A stretch of DNA of 64,000 bases from Adiantum capillus-veneris. Its lineage: Eukaryota; Streptophyta; Polypodiopsida; Polypodiales; Pteridaceae. The translations under genes were made by a program, and so were the position numbers. Of this stretch, positions 54,143-64,000 are shown one piece after another; position 1 is the first letter of the stretch; each line of letters starts with the position of its first letter. The notes under the pieces are model-generated. The model had not been told where the DNA came from, did no database searches, and saw nothing but the letters and a program-made list of their open reading frames with translations. Location: NCBI GenBank assembly GCA_014529385.2, contig CM043954.1, forward strand, positions 3,418,501 to 3,482,500, written 5' to 3'.

Positions 54143-55239
54143 GTAATTTAAATTTTCACGCAAAATTATTTAAGCCCACCATTTCTTAGAATGTTCATCT
54201 ATGTCATTTGATCATACTTTGATGCCATTTAAATGTCTATATTAACTTTAAAATCCCAACCTGTATTGAAATAGTCACATTGGTTTCTTTACATAGTTCA
54301 CTATAACATTTATCTTAAAAAGCAACAAACTAAACCTCCAAGTTAGGCCAAATTTGGTCACCAAGTAACTTCTCCATGTTACTGAAATAACTTGACCTAT
54401 TAGTCACCTTTTGTTATATATCTATTACCCCCTTTATAATATACCCTCTTTGCAACCTTTCAAAGTGTTTGTTGTGTGAAAATAAATTCTATAAACAGAA
54501 CTCTCATCTACTTTTGCATTACATTTCCTTATCAGGCCACCGTGATTCTTCACCTAGTTTTGTATTTTTTTGACAAGCCATCTTTTTTTAAGTTTTTTTT
54601 AAACAACATTACTCACAAACCACGAGTAGAAATATATTCAACACAAAAATAATTACATAATAAGCCATGCTCCAACTAAGCCATAACATTCACATAGCAT
54701 AAGACATCAAAACAACTAGTTTGGCTAACAAAGGAGCAACCCTATTGAGCATGGCAAGACAACCCAAAAATTCTTGAACATATCTTATGCTTGTTCCCTT
54801 ATTGATGCTTCTCAATACTTGCCTGTTTGTGAGTTTGGCAAAAAAGAAAATAGATTTATTAAAAAGAAAAAAGATCTTTTTTAATAAAAATAGTAATCTG
54901 GTGGTAAAAAAGGCTTGGTATATAGAAAGACTTACATAGTGAGTGGAAGTAGTGTATTCCCAAAATAAATGTACAAAAAACCTTTAGCTCATGTCGAGCC
55001 TTGAGGGATATTGTATTACATCGATAAGCTACCAGGCCGTATCAAGAGGTAAAAACTTATCCATATTCAGGCTAAACCATCAGAGCTGCATTAATGGCCC
55101 TATACCACTCATCCGAGTCGTTTCTTTTACCAATGGATATAATCAATTCCTTGCTTTCTTGCACGATCTCTATGAAGTTGGTAAAAGAAAGACTATTCTC
55201 AGAGAGTCGATAGTTCTTGGCCTTCCATCAATGCTTGAA
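54143..55239. other. AT-rich stretch without a gene
   Basis: I see nothing coding. A plus-strand open frame from 54991 has no family match and crosses into the solo LTR, so I do not call it. Confidence 0.6.
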
Positions 55240-55997
55240 GTAGTGATAGCCATTTTTTGGCTATTCAAAATTGTCATAGTGAGCTACCTCACCCGATCAA
55301 ATCACTCAAACACTGTGGTTATCCTCACCCTTTCACTATACATAGACGTGTGTGAGTTAGGGGACTTCTCCTTAAAACCCCTCAATTAGCTAGTCACTAA
55401 GCTAGTTGAGCCAAAAAAATAAAAAATAAAAAATAAAACTATATTATGGCCTCTTTGTGTGTAAATATTTCATTGTATATAGAGCCTAAATATAAGGACT
55501 TTTTATAATTTTTAATATTTTTAATATTTATACCTAGGTGTTTTATTAGGCTATGTATGCCTTCTTTTATCCTCTTGCATCATAAGTATATTTTTGTTGC
55601 CAATGTACACATTCTCTAATCTCATAAATATTTTTTGCTTTTATACAAATCACCTCCACATTTTTATCATCACCCTTGTGAAAACAAAAAACCCAGCTCC
55701 TACTCTATTAGTCACTTTTATTATATAATTCTCATTTACTTGCATACTTTTCCTCTTTCACTCAAAATATTACGAAAGAGAGACCATATCATATGATTCC
55801 AATATCTTTTCTCATATCCATAATTTTTCCATATTTTGTCATTATGTACTCATTATTCTAACACCATGTGCTCATTGAGCTAAAATCCATGAATAGTCCA
55901 TACACTAATCCCACCAGGTATATATTTCTTTATTCACCAATAATCCTCCTCCATTGCATGTGTAAAGATAACTTGGATGCTTTGTATCATGATATGA

Positions 55998-56092
55998 CAA
56001 AGGAGGGGCTCACTCTTTGATGAATTGTGCAAATTCAACAAAGGAGGGGCTCACTCTTTGATGAATTGTGCAAATTCAACAAAGGAGGGGGC
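55998..56092 (+). repeat. 41-bp tandem repeat in the solo LTR
   Basis: About 2.3 copies starting CAAAGGAGGGGCTCACTC; the A1 LTR has the single-copy version. Confidence 0.9.
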
Positions 56093-56321
56093 CACTAAAA
56101 GACTTTTGCAAGCATAAAAAACAGGCTTTTTGGTGAGATTTTTGGCATCTATCTTCGCTCAAAATTTGAAGAAGTGGCCAACAGAAAAAACGTAGTCTAC
56201 AAGCTGAATAATCATCTCAATTTGTTGCATAATTTTTGGAGCTACCATCGATGAGATATGAATTTTATGGTGGACCCAAGTCTCACAAGTCACCATAGTC
56301 TTCTCTCACCTCCCTTCACAC

Positions 56322-56325
<4 letters not shown>

Positions 56326-56372
<47 letters not shown>
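56326..56372 (+). repeat. (CA)n microsatellite
   Basis: About 23 units within the solo LTR. Confidence 0.97.
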
Positions 56373-56377
<5 letters not shown>

Positions 56378-57086
56378 TCATTCCTCTCCATCCCTCACTC
56401 AAACCTGCAAATTTCATGGTTTCTTTCACCCTCTTCACCCTCTCCCCTCTCACCTCCATTAGCTCCCATATGAACTTTACATGTATATACACTCTATCTA
56501 TGTCTCTCTCTATTACCTCTAGCTTATTATTTCATCTTACCTCTTCTCTATATACATAAGATGCAGCATGTGGTCCATGCTTAACCTCTGCAAAATTGAA
56601 AAATCTTGTCACCAAATCATTATTTTCATAATTGGTGATCGACTTCGGCAAACAACGAAGGTGTAAAGACAAGAAAAGAAGAAGAAGAAGATTGACAGTC
56701 ATTCTTGAAAATCTACACAAGGTAAGTCCAAGCTTCTTCAAGGCTTCACTATCTCAAGGATTCCCACTTCATTCACCATCTCCTTTTACCATCAAAATCA
56801 TTCTACCCATTGTAAACTGTACCACTAACTTTTAGTGATCACTAACACTAACCACTAACCTTGTTGTAAAAAATGCACTCTCTACTATCCACTAAAGTAG
56901 GCACTCCCAAGTTATTCACTCAAACCTCTCTTATTTCAACCTTGATAATTCTCTCTCCTTGAGCCCACATTCATGTGACTCAAAGGAAAAGAGAGACCCA
57001 CTTTTGAAATTTTAAAAAAATTTATAATCCATATTACTCTTAATAAAGTTGATTAGGTTTAATCCTAATCGAGGCTTCCAAAAACC

Positions 57087-57095
57087 TATAAATAG
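57087..57095 (+). promoter_or_regulatory. TATA box of the solo LTR
   Basis: TATAAATAG, same word and context as in A1. Confidence 0.6.
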
Positions 57096-57959
57096 AGTCT
57101 TTGTCTTCTTTGTAATGGGAAATGGCACACATAACATAGCACTCTCCAACCCTAGTTGTGTAAGGAGATTGTAAGCTTTGGGAGCTCTCTATCACATTAT
57201 ACTCATATGTGCATAGAGATGCTTTGAGGCGCGCTATTGAGAGGAATTGAGTGATGTCCTACTCTCAATCACATTTGTAGCTTCCACTTGCTCATAAATA
57301 AGGTTGATAGTCTGGGGTGCAATTGTGTGCAACGGCTACGTGTCTTCTCTCCAAAATCAACTTGACAATTTGGCTCAATGGCTTGTATAAGGTGAGCTTG
57401 TCCTCAAGATTATTTGTATGCTTTCATGCTTTGTGGTTTCAAGGGGTTTGTTGAATTGTTTGCCTATGACTAATTGTAAGAGGGTGATATGGTGAGAAGG
57501 CTCCCATAACCTTAAGACAATGGTAAAATGGCAATAAGATCAAGCCTTGTGTTGTCTCTCTAATATTTCTAAGCTTGGAAGCATCTAATCTTTTATGCTA
57601 GGATCTAGCTGTTCAAGTTTATTTGTACTCTCTACCGTACTCTCTTCCAAATCCCTACGGTTGTGAAGGATTGTGTTTGGTGTATTTGTGTGGCAATTTT
57701 GCATTCTTCTTTTTGCACGTTGGGCTACATACTATTTGCATCCTGGTTTGCATCCATAACTAGGTGGTGCCCCTTTCTTTCGTTGGATTTGGCTATGGGT
57801 TTGTTGTTGTCTTGTGCACTTGTAGTCGCGCCAGGCCCAATTGAGTAGCACAGGAGCCTGGAGGAGTGTTCAGAGGTCGCTTCTCTTGTTGCCCTGCCCC
57901 GCACCGGCTCAGTAGCAGAATCTAACAATTTGCATGCACACCAGTAGTACTTGGTTTTT

Positions 57960-58277
57960 CATCACCATCCCTCCAAGGAACATGTCGTTCTTGAAGAATC
58001 CAATTTTCTAGGTCTTTTGTATCCATTTGCATATCTTCCTAGCCAAGCCACTTATAGCCGGGCGTTCCTTAAACAAGTGAAGGAGGTCCTCACAAGCCAT
58101 TTTGCAACCTGAACATCTATCAGATCCAATTTCTCTAGCAAAAACCTTTACTCCTGTCGGCATAGCCCCCCATAATACCTTCCAGAGAAGAATCTTCATC
58201 GTCAGTGGCCAATGTGGCTTGCAAATGTTATTTGTTTTATTACCATCCACCTTGCCTCCGGCCATTGCTTTCCCCAA
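57960..58277 (-). pseudogene. LINE fragment: RT-associated zinc-binding domain
   Basis: Minus-strand codons KILLWKVLWGAMPTGVKVFA, then DRCSGCKMACEDLLHLF. This is the W-[KR]-x2-W...LPT...C-x2-C...HLF pattern of the zf-RVT domain near the C terminus of plant L1-type LINE polyproteins. No RT core is visible next to it. Confidence 0.65.
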
Positions 58278-58443
58278 ATCTTGTTCAGGGGGAGAACCAA
58301 TCAGTCGAGATCATGAGCGTAAGCTAAATGTCCTTAGTTTTCACTTTACAGAAGAGTCTGCTCCTAGGCCATCGCTAGGCTTTCCACTCGAACCTGGACT
58401 CGCACACTGACATATAGTAATTGTCAAATCTTTCCAAAACTTT

Positions 58444-58597
58444 GATGACCAGCATTCTTCAGTACTATTGAGGTGGAATTAGGCAGCCAGCTGGCCTGCC
58501 CCTTTCCAGCTCCTGTTGTTGATGACCAGCATTCTTCAGTACCATTGAGGTGGAATTAGGCAGCCAGCTGGCCTGCCCCTTTCCAGCTCCTGTTGTT
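58444..58597 (+). repeat. 77-bp perfect-length tandem duplication
   Basis: Two copies (58444-58520, 58521-58597) starting GATGACCAGCATTCTTCAGT and differing at about one base. No gene. Confidence 0.9.
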
Positions 58598-59102
58598 GCT
58601 GTCCTAGAAAAGACCTAGTTGTGTGAGCTCTTTATTATTGACCTTTCTCTTCAAAGGGTTAAGCTGGTTTCGACATTAGAGAGCCAAGGGGACCAATGAG
58701 TAAAGGAATTTTAAAAATATATTGCTACCTCTCTCCATTACAACGCCTGAGTTGAAGCTCTTGTACACTTCTGTACTATCTCACTTGTTGTGCCTCCCAG
58801 TTCAAGGCTAGACCAAGTCTTTCTATAAATGAAGGCCTGCTTTACTTATTTATTACACATGGTAGGGGTAACATTGAATTGCACGATATATGGTCTCCAA
58901 GGATAAGCTTATGGCTTTTAGAAGTAAAGGCAGGGGTAGAGAATTTTCACTTTGGTCATATTGGAAGGCATACATTGGCACAAGCATTCGTAAGGTGACA
59001 AATGATGGACACTAGTAAACATTGAGAGTGTGCTTTCAATCTTGGTGGATTCATAAGTAATGATCGGAGGATGTCACTTGTGTGCATGAAATGCGCCCCC
59101 CG

Positions 59103-59119
59103 CCCCCCCCCCCCCCCCC
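59103..59119 (+). repeat. Poly(C) run
   Basis: 17 consecutive C, preceded by CCCCCCG. The minus strand could form a G-quadruplex. Length may be unreliable in an assembly. Confidence 0.9.
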
Positions 59120-60076
59120 GGGAGAGCCATTCTTTGTGAAATGTATCTTTTTGCCTTTTTATAACTCCCCTACCTTACACTCGTGATTCAGTACGCTAAA
59201 TGAGAGTTATCATCCGATAAATTCAATGAATCTCTTAGGTGTAGAGCACCTTTACATTGTTAGAAAAAAGAGGTTCAAGCACATTCGAGTTTATCAGTTT
59301 AGCACATGTAACCCTATCATCCACCCTTTAGTGAGATCTCTATCAGATTTGGCAAAGTTAGTTATACCCTACTTCCAAAAAAAATGTGCATGGAAACGTG
59401 GGAAGCCTTTCTTACTCAAAGTGAGACCACACACTTATTTTAGGCAAGCTCAAGTGTCTACCCCCCCCTCTCTATAAGTGTTTAGGGCTGAGTCGCACTG
59501 AGAGGTAGTGGGGGGAGTGGGGGGAGGAAGGAGCCAAATACAAAAAATCTGATTTTCCCTGCAGAATTCGTGAAGCCCTGTTAACATTGCGATAGCTTCT
59601 CCATTTTTCAAGAGATTAAGCTATATATACGGAAAACAATGCACAAGCGCTGTTCTCTGCAGGTCTGCCCCATGAGAAGCTTTCCTTTTTGCTGGTACCT
59701 TCTCCTCCTTTGTAGCACAAGCTGCATTTCTCTACTGGTGCGACCTGAGGTCAAAAATTTATCTCTTACCCCTGCAAGATTGGGTGCAACTCGGCCCTTA
59801 TTTGAGTCCTCATCGGATAGATCTTTAAGGTCTCCTGGGATGGTTCCCTAGGACGTTAAAATTCTCTTCTTCTTCTGCAGCTTGCTCTCTCGTGGCCCAC
59901 CTAATATTCCGGGTGTCTATTTTGATAATCGGTGTCCGTCAAAGGAATTTCTATTTTGGACCGTCGGTGGGCAGTTGCTATCTGTGAGTGGAAGTCCACG
60001 TTGTAGCTTGTCAACGGGACATACCTCCCTCGTTCTGAGGCTCTCCCCCCAAACCCGCCCCGCCCCCAAATCCCCC

Positions 60077-60140
<64 letters not shown>

Positions 60141-60159
60141 TACGCACGCACGCACACAG
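59120..60159 (+). other. Region upstream of the LEA-2 gene
   Basis: No recognised gene. A TATA-like word TATATATA is at 59622-59629. A 70-codon frame at 59639 with a hydrophobic N terminus is possible but unsupported. A CT tract (60082-60116) and CA tract (60116-60140) lie shortly before the duplicated leader and fit a CT-rich plant 5' UTR or core promoter. Confidence 0.4.
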
Positions 60160-60381
60160 ATTTCGTACAGATCAAATATACTCTGCATTGAGGCGACAGC
60201 AGGAGGGTTGGCGCAAAGTAAAATGAGAAGCTAGATGTTGGTGGTGGTGGTGGAGCGCAGTGATCATCTTCACAGATTTCGTACTCTCTGCATTGAGCCG
60301 ACAGCAGGAGGGTTGGCGCAAAGTAAAATGAGAAGGTAGGTGTTGGCGGTGGTGGTGGAGAGCAGTGATCATCAGCAGAGC
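60160..60381 (+). promoter_or_regulatory. Duplicated 5' leader with upstream ORFs
   Basis: A unit of about 105-115 bases starting AGATTTCGTAC is present twice (about 60160-60274 and 60275-60376). Each copy has a three-codon ORF, ATG-AGA-AGC-TAG at 60223-60234 and ATG-AGA-AGG-TAG at 60328-60339. A 34-codon ORF opens at 60235 and ends at that same TAG (60337-60339), 42 bases before the main ATG. If transcribed as one leader these would repress or tune translation. Confidence 0.55.
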
Positions 60382-60894
60382 ATGATGCAGCAGCAGCAGC
60401 AAAGCAAGTGGGAGTCGTCGACGGATTTGACGACCTTGCCTGGATCATCACCACCACGCTCACCCTCGACGCACTTCACCAGCACGAGAGTAGGGGCCGC
60501 CGGCAAGCACTCGTCCAGCCGGCCAAGCAACAGCTTCTACTACGTGCAGAGCCCCTCGCAATACGATGGCGACTCTATCTACAACTACAGGTCGGGGCAA
60601 TCGAGCCCCACTGCATCGCCGGGCCATCCAATGGCGGGCGACTCCCGCCGCAGCGGGGGCGGCAAGCCGGGAGCCCATGGCAAAGCAGGACGCTTCTCCT
60701 CCAAGTGCAGCGTCATCGATGAAGAGAACGACGGCTTCCACCGCACCCACCCCTATCAGCACCCTACCGATCGCCTCTCTGCTCGTCTCCGCCTCTTCCT
60801 CTTCATCCTCGTCTGCTGCGGCGCTCTCCTCGGCCTCATCATCCTCCTCATCTGGCTCTCCACCAGGCCTTCCGCTCCTCAAGTTTCCGTCAAG
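60382..60894 (+). CDS. LEA-2 (NHL-like) membrane protein, exon 1 (171 codons)
   Basis: ATG at 60382 begins MMQQQQQSKWESS; the frame runs further upstream only through a GTG. A Ser/Pro-rich N-terminal half carries the plant motif FYYVQSPSQYDGDS (residues 52-65) and CSVIDEEND (about 109), typical of the LEA hydroxyproline-rich glycoproteins related to At1g45688/At5g42860. One membrane segment spans about residues 138-160 (LFLFILVCC, LIILLIWLS). Codon 171 ends CAAG|GTACTA, a good donor site in phase 0. The extracytoplasmic LEA-2 domain must be on later exons; none is visible before 64000. GC content is clearly higher than around it. Likely an expressed host gene. Confidence 0.85.
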
Positions 60895-61643
60895 GTACTA
60901 CGTCTCCCTCTCCCATTTTGTTTCAAGTCGAGGGGTTTGGTTGGCAAGAGGTGTCATATTTTTGGGGTGCCCAAAGGTGGCAAGGCCTTAATGATGACTA
61001 GCCTTTTTGGCTTTGGCTAGCATATCAAAAATTTGGAACGGCAAACCGCTCATGAATACAGGTCTAAATCAAATTACTTAGTGCACAGGTCTAGAGAAAT
61101 ACATTTTCCCTAACCAGTGAAAATAAGGTCAAACTTGAAACTCTCCCGATTTTTAGGTCAAAATTTGAAGCTTTTGCCAGTAATTACACTAAAACTTGTG
61201 TAAACTTCTCCGTTTTCCTAAAGGCAAGCTGAAAATCTAACCCGGATTTTGCAATTTCAACCGGTTAAAATACAATGGACCCAATTTTTTTCCTAGCACT
61301 CTTAGTGCACGAGCATTAAGACTTTGATAATGGAACAAGTCCACTTGCAATGATGGTAACACGCCTTAATTTCACTTCTTGAATTTGCAAATGAAGCTTA
61401 TAAAACATTCAATATTTAGCCACGGAAAGGGCATCGGTTAATAGGTAATGGAAATATTCAAACCACCATCCACTTGCCTTTGTCCCCCTCGTTCAACAAC
61501 TTGGTGTCGTAGCTTCCCTTCTTTGCCATGGACAATAGCAATCACCCCTGATGCATCATGAAGCAATTTTCTTGCATCCCATCTTCCAAACCACTTCGAG
61601 ATCACTTCTACATCTACCTCTCGTTATATAATTTTCTTCTATT

Positions 61644-61766
<123 letters not shown>

Positions 61767-62568
61767 CGAGCTCTTTGACTATATAATTTTCTTCTATTAA
61801 TTCTCTCTCTTTTTCTCTATGTCTCTCTCTCATCTCTTTGAATTTGGACTAGCTTTGCTCCAACTATCTAGCATCAAACTGCCAACTTTATCTGTGTTAG
61901 AGTGAGCCGTGAAGACGGAGCGCCTTTGTTTCATGTCTCTATCATCTATCTACATTTAGATTACTTTGAGGTAGAGTTAGCCATGAAAATCATTGTAATA
62001 GTAATGCATAGGTGCAATATGATGGATCATGGAAGGCCCAAGTTCATCCAAAAGATGAGAATATTTGGGGACACTACAACACTTCATGTGATTTTCATAC
62101 TTTATGGGGTAGACTCATATATTTGAGGTGTGGGGTTTTATGCAGAGGTAGGGCAATTGATGGGAGTCTTAGCTCAAACTTATGATGTCAATGTACCTTT
62201 GACATTCGGAGAAGAAGAAATAAAACTCTTATCTCTCAAATGGTGCTGAATTGGACCTGCGTGTGAGACTTAAAAACATGCAAAACAAAAATCTAATTGA
62301 CACCTTGCTCTGATACCATGTTGGTGAACATAAGGGAAGATGGAGATGGTGAAGAGAGTGTGGAGATGAAGGTGACTACGAGCACAAAGGAAGAGAGTCA
62401 AGAGAGACACATACAAGTTATTACACCCACTAAATCTCATGGTGCATGCTTTAAGAGTTCTAAGCCATGGTCTACCTCAAATGCAACTAGAGTGCTTCGT
62501 TAGCCGGATTTGTATTGAGTTGCAGTGAGTCTGAGGGTAAGAGAAAACAAGAACCTAGAAGAGAAAAT

Positions 62569-62570
<2 letters not shown>

Positions 62571-62631
<61 letters not shown>
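62571..62631 (+). repeat. (GA)n microsatellite
   Basis: About 30 units. Confidence 0.97.
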
Positions 62632-62632
<1 letters not shown>

Positions 62633-62739
62633 TTGTGCTTTGTTTTCCACAAATCCTATTACCTTGAGTTGACATAGTCCTATTTTGACAGCTCCATGAA
62701 TTAAGTGACACTACCGAGAGGATGCCAATCAAGGCTTTT

Positions 62740-62850
62740 TCATGATTCCTTGATGGCACCACATTTGGCATTCATATAAACTAAAGCACTATCAAGCATG
62801 CCAACTTTCTTCAATAGACCTTGATTGGAGATCTCGTCGGTGAATTTTCT
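62740..62850 (-). pseudogene. PPR-protein fragment
   Basis: Minus-strand codons read NQGLLKKVGMLDSALVYMNA followed by KCGAIKES, then a stop. This is close to the PPR repeat ending (SALVDMYAKCG-type) of plant pentatricopeptide proteins. Only about one repeat is recognisable; a relic. Confidence 0.45.
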
Positions 62851-63000
62851 CACCCATGTTGATGTCTTGTGTAAGTAAGGCCACAAGGTTGAAAGGTGCA
62901 AGCATAGGTGATTTTCATTTAGAGAGAGCTCTTCCCTTCGTCGCATCCACAAATGAAAGCAACACAAAGTTTCCTTGCTCATCAAGAAATTTATGTGCTT

Positions 63001-64000
63001 GTCAATGCTTGTGATCGACGTGCAATTAAAAAAGCTTGTGACATGTGATGCTTGGATAGGTGATTGCATCTAGAGAGAGGCCTTCACTTCCCATAAAAGG
63101 ATTCTACCTGCGGCATTAAAAAAAGGGTGACAGATCCGCATGCCTTCAAGATGCCTATGTAGGTGATTGCATCTGGAGAGAGGCCCTCGCTTTGCATCTA
63201 CTGAAAACAGACTACATCTTTTTACCCTTGTCCCTATTGGGAAAATCTTGTGATCAGTGCAGTCCCAGCGTCCACACTCTCAACAGCGTGCTTTCTGCCC
63301 TGCTGCAATCAGTGCATTCCAAGAGTCCACACTCCGGCCTTGCTCCCTATGCGTGTCCGGAGAGAGGCCCTCGCATCACATCTACTGACATTCTGAATAG
63401 AACAGTGGACAATTGCAACTGAGAGGGACATTCAAAGACGATTCTAAGAGGAGACATTCGAGACAAGAAGATCCTCAAGCACTTTTTGTGCTTTCTCATC
63501 CGCACCACAGTTAGCATACTATTGACCATGACATTCCGAACGTAACACCTAACAGGGAGCATGATAGTTTTGAAATTTGTCAACGCTTGCGATCGACGTG
63601 CAATTAGAAAATCTTGTGACATGTGATGCTTGGATAGGTGATTGCATCTATGCCTGCATAGGTGACTGCATCTAGAGAGAGGCCTTCACTTCCCATCTGG
63701 ATTCTGCCTGCGACAATTAATAAAGCGCGATAGAGCTGCATGCCTTCAAGATGCCTACATAGGTGATTGCATCTGGAGAGAGGCCCTCACTTCGCATCTG
63801 CTAAAAAAAGACTAGAGCCTTTTTCCATTGTCCCTATTGGGAAAATCTTGTGATCAGTGCATTCCAAGAGTCCACACTCTCAACAACGAGCTTTCTCGCC
63901 CTGCTTCTGTAGTGCGTATCCCACGACCAGTGCATTCCAAGCATTTACATCCGCCAAAAACAACCTAGAGCTTTATGGCTCTGCTCTTGTTATGCACATC
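63001..64000 (+). repeat. 578-bp-period tandem repeat
   Basis: GTCAATGCTTGTGATCGACG at 63001 recurs as GTCAACGCTTGCGATCGACG at 63579, and similarity continues to the window end. Shorter words recur inside: GTGATTGCATCTGGAGAGAG (63169, 63762), and CAGTGCATTCCAAGAGTCCA with variants four times. It probably continues past 64000. No gene. Confidence 0.8.

Larger units (their letters stand above)
55244..57911 (+). mobile_element. Solo LTR of the A family (2,668 bp)
   Basis: Opens TGATAGCCATTTTTTGG and closes GCACCGGCTCA, aligning along its length with the A1 and A3 LTRs. GTAG stands on both sides (55240-55243 and 57912-57915; AGTAG if the terminal A is shared). No polypurine tract precedes it and no primer site follows, so it is a solo LTR left by LTR-LTR recombination. 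TATA box 57087-57095. It lacks the long CT tract. No gene inside. Confidence 0.85.

Noticed and set aside
54991-55389. 132-codon plus-strand frame
   Set aside because: It crosses into the solo LTR at 55244 and has no family resemblance.
60460-60882. 140-codon minus-strand frame opposite LEA-2 exon 1
   Set aside because: GC-rich antisense shadow; the plus strand has the YVQSPS motif, a membrane segment and a splice donor.

Overview
The window is repeat-dominated nuclear DNA from a flowering plant. Three things show this: nested Ty3/gypsy and Ty1/copia LTR retrotransposons with hAT, CACTA and LINE remnants; long (GA)n, (CT)n and (CA)n microsatellites; and one plant gene, exon 1 of a LEA-2 (NHL-like) membrane protein at 60382-60894. 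Nothing looks prokaryotic, organellar or like a CRISPR system, and I saw no tRNA or rRNA gene. I cannot name the species.

Left part (1-9625, mostly + strand). The 3' end of a decayed Ty3/gypsy pol (1-2004) is followed by a probable LTR with a TATA box (2287 to about 3476), then two small paralogous ORFs (3605-4038). A decayed coiled-coil retroelement ORF (4689-7771) runs into a polypurine tract and a 1.04-kb LTR (7912-8950). This LTR abuts the C-terminal end of a hAT transposase (8951-9075) and, on the opposite strand, the C-terminal end of a second hAT-associated gene (9323-9625).

Middle (9626-33702). A Tat-like Ty3/gypsy element called A1 here (minus strand, two RNase H domains) occupies 9626-20741 with 2.65-kb LTRs. 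It runs on into a second, truncated internal region (to 22582), so the unit is LTR-internal-LTR-partial internal. Sequence on both sides of A1 belongs to one older hAT copy. A second hAT copy is almost complete: 24634-31950, 7.3 kb, imperfect terminal inverted repeats and a 7/8 matching 8-bp target duplication. It carries a BED-hAT transposase on + and a convergent kinase-like gene on -. It sits inside the leader ORF of a minus-strand retroelement called E here, whose primer-binding site is at about 32317-32334.

Right part (32337-57915). LTR 32337-33702 separates E from a minus-strand Ty3/gypsy element, B (33703-45512). B has a second aspartic-protease domain downstream of its integrase. B is interrupted by a copia element (38446-43752, exact GATTC target duplication) and by a plus-strand relative of A1, called A3 (45533-53643). 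A3 is cut off at a microsatellite cluster and the end of a CACTA transposon. A solo LTR of the A family follows (55244-57911).

The last 6 kb hold a LINE fragment, the LEA-2 promoter side with a duplicated leader and upstream ORFs, exon 1, a PPR fragment and a 578-bp-period tandem repeat.

Two candidate systems stand out. First, a pair of paralogous ORFs of about 70 codons lies between the primer-binding site or LTR and gag in three separate gypsy elements. Second, a hAT transposon family carries a convergent kinase-like accessory gene. Most copies are broken by stops or frameshifts, so function is inferred from family conservation and not from intact genes.
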